Positions 60,319 through 64,000 of a DNA stretch of 64,000 nucleotides are shown here, in pieces. The notes under the pieces were generated by a model, which was not told the DNA's origin, did not search any database, and saw nothing but the letters and a program-made list of their open reading frames with translations. The DNA is taken from contig CAWJYU010000023.1 of the NCBI GenBank assembly GCA_963847235.1, forward strand, positions 62,001 through 126,000. The letters are read 5' to 3'. Made by a program: the position numbers and the translations under genes. Every line of letters starts with the position of its first letter. Position 1 is the first letter of the stretch. This DNA is from JACDAN01 sp963847235 (GTDB taxonomy: Bacteria; Actinomycetota; Thermoleophilia; Gaiellales; Gaiellaceae).

Positions 60319-61431
60319 GTGGCGCCGTCGCAGGATGCTCTCTACGCGGAGATCGACCTCGAGCTTTCCTGGTCGGAGCGCGACCTTCCCGAGCGCGAGC
60401 GCACCAAGCACGTCCACCGGCTTCACCCCTACCTCGGGAAGTTCATTCCGCAGCTGGTCGAGGCGCTGCTCGGCCGGTATGTCCCGGCGCGTGGGCGGGT
60501 GCTCGATCCGTTCGCCGGCTCGGGCACGACGCTCGTCCAATCGCTCGAGAGCGGGCGAGACGCTGTCGGTGTCGACATCGCGGCGTTCAACTGTCTGCTC
60601 ATGAGCGTCAAGACGCGGCGCTACGACCTCTTCTCGCTCGAGTCGGAGCTGCGTGACGTCGTGCGTCGGGTGGAGGCGTTCGACGGGGGCGGGCCTGCCG
60701 CATCCGGCTACGCGGCGGATTGGTACGCGCCGAGGGCGGCGTCCGAGCTGCTCGCATTCCGGGAGCTGGTGGCCGAGTACGAGCACCAGGACGTGCTCCG
60801 GATCATCCTTGCCCGCGCCGCCCGGTCGGCCCGCCGCACGACGCACTTCGACCTGGACTTCCCACGTGCACCTCAGGTCGAGCCGTACTGGTGCCACAAG
60901 CACAAGCGGATCTGCCGGCCGGTCGAGCGCGCGGAGCACTTCCTCCGGCGGTACACGCTCGACACGCTGGGGCGGATCAAGGAGTTCTCGCGCGTGCGTG
61001 CGCGTGGGCGCGAGGCGGCGGTGCTGCACGGCGACGCACGGGAGATCGGTTACGGCGGCCGGTTCGACGCAGTCGTGACCTCGCCGCCGTACCCGGGGCT
61101 GATCGACTACCACGAGCAGCATCGGTACGCCTACGAGCTGCTGGGTCTCGAGGATCGGCGTGCGGTCGAGCTCGGCGCCGCCGTTCGTGGGACGAGCTCG
61201 GCGGCGCTCGCGGAGTACGTCGAGGGAATCGCATCGGTGCTCGCGCACGCCGGGAAGTCCCTGCGGGGTCGTGCACCGGTCGTCATCGTCGTGCACGACC
61301 GGCGCGAGCTCTATCCGCAGATCCTCGATCGGGCGGGCCTGCGGCTCGAGGAACGTCTTCGCCGACATGTGAACCGCCGCACGGGGCGGCGGGCCGGCGA
61401 GTTCTTCGAGGACATCTTGATCGCCCGCTAG
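60319..61431 (+). CDS. Orphan DNA methyltransferase (N4-cytosine/N6-adenine type)
   Basis: 371 residues. SAM motif I is GRVLDPFAGSGTTLVQSLESGRDAVGVDI near residue 55; catalytic motif IV is VVTSPPYPGLIDYHEQHRYAYELL near residue 250, so the order is that of a circularly arranged beta-type enzyme. HVHRLHPYLGKFIPQLVEALL and the Cys/His segment YWCHKHKRICRP may help recognition or bind zinc. GAAGGAGG 6 nt before GTG at 60319 decides the start. No restriction enzyme or specificity subunit is adjacent. It interrupts the usual yraN-comM-dprA order. Confidence 0.82.
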   Translation: MAPSQDALYAEIDLELSWSERDLPERERTKHVHRLHPYLGKFIPQLVEALLGRYVPARGRVLDPFAGSGTTLVQSLESGRDAVGVDIAAFNCLLMSVKTRRYDLFSLESELRDVVRRVEAFDGGGPAASGYAADWYAPRAASELLAFRELVAEYEHQDVLRIILARAARSARRTTHFDLDFPRAPQVEPYWCHKHKRICRPVERAEHFLRRYTLDTLGRIKEFSRVRARGREAAVLHGDAREIGYGGRFDAVVTSPPYPGLIDYHEQHRYAYELLGLEDRRAVELGAAVRGTSSAALAEYVEGIASVLAHAGKSLRGRAPVVIVVHDRRELYPQILDRAGLRLEERLRRHVNRRTGRRAGEFFEDILIAR

Positions 61432-61487
61432 CGCCGGTTTCGGCACAAGGTCGGCACAGACACGCGCGTCTTTGAGCCGTACCGTCG

Positions 61488-62951
61488 GTGGGTGTGCTCG
61501 GACGGACGGTCACCCATGCTCTCGTAGGGCTCGAGGCCCGCAAGGTGGAGGTCGAGGCGCACCTCCAGAACGGGGTTCCGGGGCTCGCGATCGTGGGCCT
61601 GGCCGACCGCGCGTGCCAGGAGGCGAAGCATCGAGTCCGGAGCGGGATCGCGTCCGCAGAGCTCGAGTGGCCACAGCGGAGAATCACCGTCAACCTCGCG
61701 CCTGCGGCTCTCCGGAAGGAGGGATCGGGGTTCGATCTTCCGATCGCGCTCGCAATCCTGGCGGCGTCTCGACAGTTCCCGGCAGACCGCCTGGCAGGGC
61801 ATGCGGCGATCGGAGAGCTGGCTCTCGACGGGCGGCTGCGGCCGGTGGCCGGCGTGCTCGCGGCCGCGGAAGGTGCGCGCGGAGCCGGGCTCGGGCGTCT
61901 CGTGTGTGCCGCCGAATCGGCGGCGGAGGCGGCCCTGGCCGGCGTCGAGCCGATTCCCGCCCGGCATCTGGCCGAGGTTGTCGGCTACCTCCGCGGCGAG
62001 CACGAGCCATCGCCGGTCGAGGCAGCGTCCAACGGTCGCGTGAGACCCGACGTGCCGGATCTGGCGGACGTGCGGGGTCAGGAGCGAGCGCGGAGAGCCC
62101 TCGAGCTGGCTGCGGCCGGCGGCCACAATCTCCTTCTCGCGGGGCCGCCGGGGATCGGCAAGTCGATGCTGGCGCGGCGTCTGCCCGGGGTGCTGCCGGC
62201 GATGACGAGGGATGAAGCGCTCGAGGTCACGCGGATCCACTCCGTCGTCGGGCTGTTGTCGCGGGATCGGCCCCTGGTGGACAGCCGGCCCTTTCGGTCG
62301 CCGCATCACAGCGCGTCGGTGGCGGCGATCGTCGGTGGTGGCCCGAGCCCGAGGCCCGGTGAGGCCACGCTCGCGCATCGAGGCGTCCTCTTCCTGGACG
62401 AGCTGCCGGAGTTCCAGCGACCGGTTCTCGAGGCCCTGCGCCAGCCGCTCGAGGACGGCGAGATCGCGGTCGCTCGAGTCGGCGGGAGGGCGGTCTTCCC
62501 GGCGCGATTTCAGCTCGTCGCTTCCATGAACATGTGTCCGTGCGGCGGGCGCGGTGACGCGGGTGCGGACTGCCAGTGCTCGGCTCAACGGCTGGCGGCG
62601 TTTCGGGAGAAGCTCTCGCGTGCGCTGCTCGATCGCTTCGACATCGTCGTTGCGTTGCCTCGTCCGCGCGCGGCGGAGCTGGGCGGATCCGGGGGCGAGC
62701 CCTCGAGCGCCGTCGCGGACCGCGTTGCCGCTGCTCGGCGACGTCTCTCGGGTCGTCCGCTCGAGCGCACGGATCCGGCGACGGCGCTGCTCGACCGGGC
62801 AGTCGAGCGGCTGCCGCTCTCCGGCCGCGGTCGCGCCCGAGTGGCGCGCGTCGCGCGGACGGTTGCCGCCCTCGCGGACGCAGAGGGAGTCGAGGAGGAG
62901 CACGTGGCCGAGGCGCTGGCCTACCGCTCGCCGCGTGAGCTGGTGCAGTGA
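61488..62951 (+). CDS. comM: YifB/ComM family Mg-chelatase-like AAA ATPase
   Basis: 487 residues. N-terminal Lon-protease-like fold (VTHALVGLEARKVEVEAHLQNGVPGLAIVGLAD), then AAA core: HNLLLAGPPGIGKSMLARRLPG (Walker A), RPFRSPHHSASVAAIVGGG, HRGVLFLDELPEF (Walker B), SMNMCPCGGRGDAGADCQC (Cys cluster) and LLDRFDIVVALP. In Vibrio ComM is a branch-migration helicase for natural transformation. It is next to dprA here. GTG start; TACCGT nearby upstream. Confidence 0.93.
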   Translation: MGVLGRTVTHALVGLEARKVEVEAHLQNGVPGLAIVGLADRACQEAKHRVRSGIASAELEWPQRRITVNLAPAALRKEGSGFDLPIALAILAASRQFPADRLAGHAAIGELALDGRLRPVAGVLAAAEGARGAGLGRLVCAAESAAEAALAGVEPIPARHLAEVVGYLRGEHEPSPVEAASNGRVRPDVPDLADVRGQERARRALELAAAGGHNLLLAGPPGIGKSMLARRLPGVLPAMTRDEALEVTRIHSVVGLLSRDRPLVDSRPFRSPHHSASVAAIVGGGPSPRPGEATLAHRGVLFLDELPEFQRPVLEALRQPLEDGEIAVARVGGRAVFPARFQLVASMNMCPCGGRGDAGADCQCSAQRLAAFREKLSRALLDRFDIVVALPRPRAAELGGSGGEPSSAVADRVAAARRRLSGRPLERTDPATALLDRAVERLPLSGRGRARVARVARTVAALADAEGVEEEHVAEALAYRSPRELVQ

Positions 62952-63792
62952 AGCTTGCGCGCTCAGACGTGCGCTTTCCGCCGCGTTGAAGGCGATCTTC
63001 GATCCGCCTCCGTCGCTCCATTTACGCGGCTCGGGTGAGCCGGAGCTGCTCGGGCGGAGAGCGGTCGGCGTCGTGGGCGCGCGATCGTGCTCGCCGTACG
63101 GCGCCCAGGTCGCGCGGATGCTCGGCCGTGAGCTCGCGGCTGCCGGCCTCGTCGTCGTCAGCGGGCTTGCGCGAGGGATCGACGGCGAGGCACATCGTGG
63201 CGCCCTCGAGAGCGGCGGGCCGACTGTCGGCGTGCTGGGGTGCGGCATCGACCGCGACTACCCGGCCGTGAACGCAGCCCTCTCACGACGGATGGAGGAC
63301 GGCGGTCTCGTCATCTCGGAGTACGAAGCCGGGGTGGAACCGGCGCCGTGGAGGTTCCCGGCGAGGAATCGGATCATCGCGGGGCTCTGCGAGGCGGTCG
63401 TCGTCGTGGAGGCCCGAGAGCGGAGCGGTGCGCTGATCACGGCCGACTTCGCACTCGAGGAGGGCAGAGAGGTCTTCGCCGTGCCCGGCGAGATCACGAG
63501 CGCGCTCTCGGTCGGGTCGAACGCTCTCCTGCGTCTCGGCGCGACGCCGCTGACCGGATCGGGAGACGTGCTCGAAGCGCTCGGCATCGAACGCGCTGCG
63601 GCGACGGAGGATCCGGATGTCTCCGAGGCCGCCAGGCGCTTGCTGGTGCTGGTTCGCGACACGCCGTCTGCCGCGGACGAGCTGGTCGCCAAGGCATCGC
63701 TGGAGGCCGGCGCGGTCAGTGTCGCGCTGACAGAGTTGGAGCTCGCCGGCCTGGTCGCGGCGGCCGACGGTGTGTACAGGGCGGTGCGCTGA
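62935..63792 (+). CDS. dprA: DNA-processing protein DprA, short N-terminus
   Basis: Loads RecA on incoming single-stranded DNA. The Rossmann-like core is complete: AVGVVGARSCSPYGAQVARMLGRELAAAGLVVVSGLARGIDGEAHRGAL, TVGVLGCGIDRDYPAVNA, ISEYEAGVEPAPWRFPARNRIIAGLCEAVVVVEARERSGALITA, EVFAVPGEITS, NALLRLGATPL. The C-terminal winged helix follows (LLVLVRDTPSAADELVAKASLEAGAVSVALTELELAGLV). Only about 40 residues precede the core, so the usual N-terminal SAM-like domain is missing. GTG at 62935 overlaps comM; 285 residues. Confidence 0.92.
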   Translation: MSWCSEACALRRALSAALKAIFDPPPSLHLRGSGEPELLGRRAVGVVGARSCSPYGAQVARMLGRELAAAGLVVVSGLARGIDGEAHRGALESGGPTVGVLGCGIDRDYPAVNAALSRRMEDGGLVISEYEAGVEPAPWRFPARNRIIAGLCEAVVVVEARERSGALITADFALEEGREVFAVPGEITSALSVGSNALLRLGATPLTGSGDVLEALGIERAAATEDPDVSEAARRLLVLVRDTPSAADELVAKASLEAGAVSVALTELELAGLVAAADGVYRAVR

Positions 63793-63799
63793 CGGTGTC

Positions 63800-63805
63800 T
63801 ACGAT
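63800..63805 (+). promoter_or_regulatory. -10 hexamer TACGAT (leaderless)
   Basis: Ends 6 nt before GTG at 63812. Confidence 0.45.
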
Positions 63806-63811
63806 CGCTCG

Positions 63812-64000
63812 GTGGATACGCCGTACTGGCTGGACGAGCCCGTCGAGCCCCTGGCCGGCAAGCACCACGACGGTTCTGTCGACGTCGCGATCGTCGGTGG
63901 GGGCGTCACGGGTTGCTCCTGCGCGCTCACGCTGGCTGAGGCCGGCATGCGTGTTCGGTTGTACGAGGCGCGCACGATCGCCTCCGGCGCCAGCGGGCGG
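63812..64000 (+). CDS. FAD-dependent amine/D-amino-acid oxidase-like protein, 3' end outside the window
   Basis: Only 63 codons are present: DTPYWLDEPVEPLAGKHHDGSVDVAIVGGGVTGCSCALTLAEAGMRVRLYEARTIASGASGR. The GxGxxG FAD motif (VGGGVTGCS), the acidic end of the second strand (LYEA) and A-S-G-A-S-G-R are the hallmark of the DAO/GlpO flavoprotein family. Substrate cannot be assigned from this piece. Confidence 0.8.
   Translation, partial: MDTPYWLDEPVEPLAGKHHDGSVDVAIVGGGVTGCSCALTLAEAGMRVRLYEARTIASGASGR

Noticed and set aside
1..64000. Prophage, insertion sequence, transposase or integrase
   Set aside because: No recognisable transposase, integrase, terminase or capsid motif was found; the only mobile unit seen is the intein.

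Overview
The window is GC-rich (roughly 70 %), densely packed chromosomal DNA from an actinobacterium, most likely an uncultured Thermoleophilia/Gaiellales-type lineage. That placement is inference from gene content and order (glmU-prs-rplY-pth-mfd-prsA-mazG-eno-pyk-ftsB-DUF501; rpmF-acpP-rnc-smc-ftsY; ffh-rpsP-khpA-rimM-trmD-lepB-rplS-rnhB-yraN-comM-dprA). No rRNA, tRNA, CRISPR array, prophage or insertion sequence is visible, and no gene-free stretch exceeds 300 bases.

Layout. 1-16.2 kb: housekeeping genes for cell-wall precursor (glmU), PRPP, ribosome, transcription-coupled repair, secreted foldase and lower glycolysis (eno, pyk). 16.2-23 kb: division-linked small genes, a DNA-binding receiver protein, a large GAF/PP2C phosphatase and a membrane-fused spermidine synthase-like protein. 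23-26 kb: envelope and cytochrome c maturation (L,D-transpeptidase, TlpA/ResA, CcmH, CcdA). 26-28 kb: a seven-iron ferredoxin gene split by a 312-residue homing intein, the most striking object here. 28-36 kb: VOC protein, flavoprotein, two-component system, radical SAM protein, CNNM-type transporter, recG. 36-45 kb: toxin-antitoxin pair, rsmD-coaD, DUF177-rpmF-acpP-rnc-smc, ABC-F ATPase. 45-50.6 kb: one very long secreted VWA protein with about eleven ~103-residue tandem repeats. 50.6-55.2 kb: ftsY, a cluster of three dodecin-like small proteins, and a cyclase-ATPase-TPR regulator. 55.2-64 kb: the ffh...dprA translation/secretion/competence block with an orphan DNA methyltransferase inside.

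Two features of expression run through the window. Many genes have a TANNNT-type -10 hexamer only 6-10 nt before the start codon, so their mRNAs are probably leaderless. Several core genes (eno, trmD, rimM, mazG, rnc) have no ATG/GTG/TTG at the conserved N-terminus and appear to start at CTG or ATT.

Reading frames are broken in about twelve otherwise intact, conserved genes. Six genes with a single break (mfd, the spermidine synthase-like gene, VOC, radical SAM, ABC-F, ftsY) all have a length of 3n+1 nt, so single-base insertion errors in the assembly are the simplest explanation. These genes are annotated over their full corrected span.
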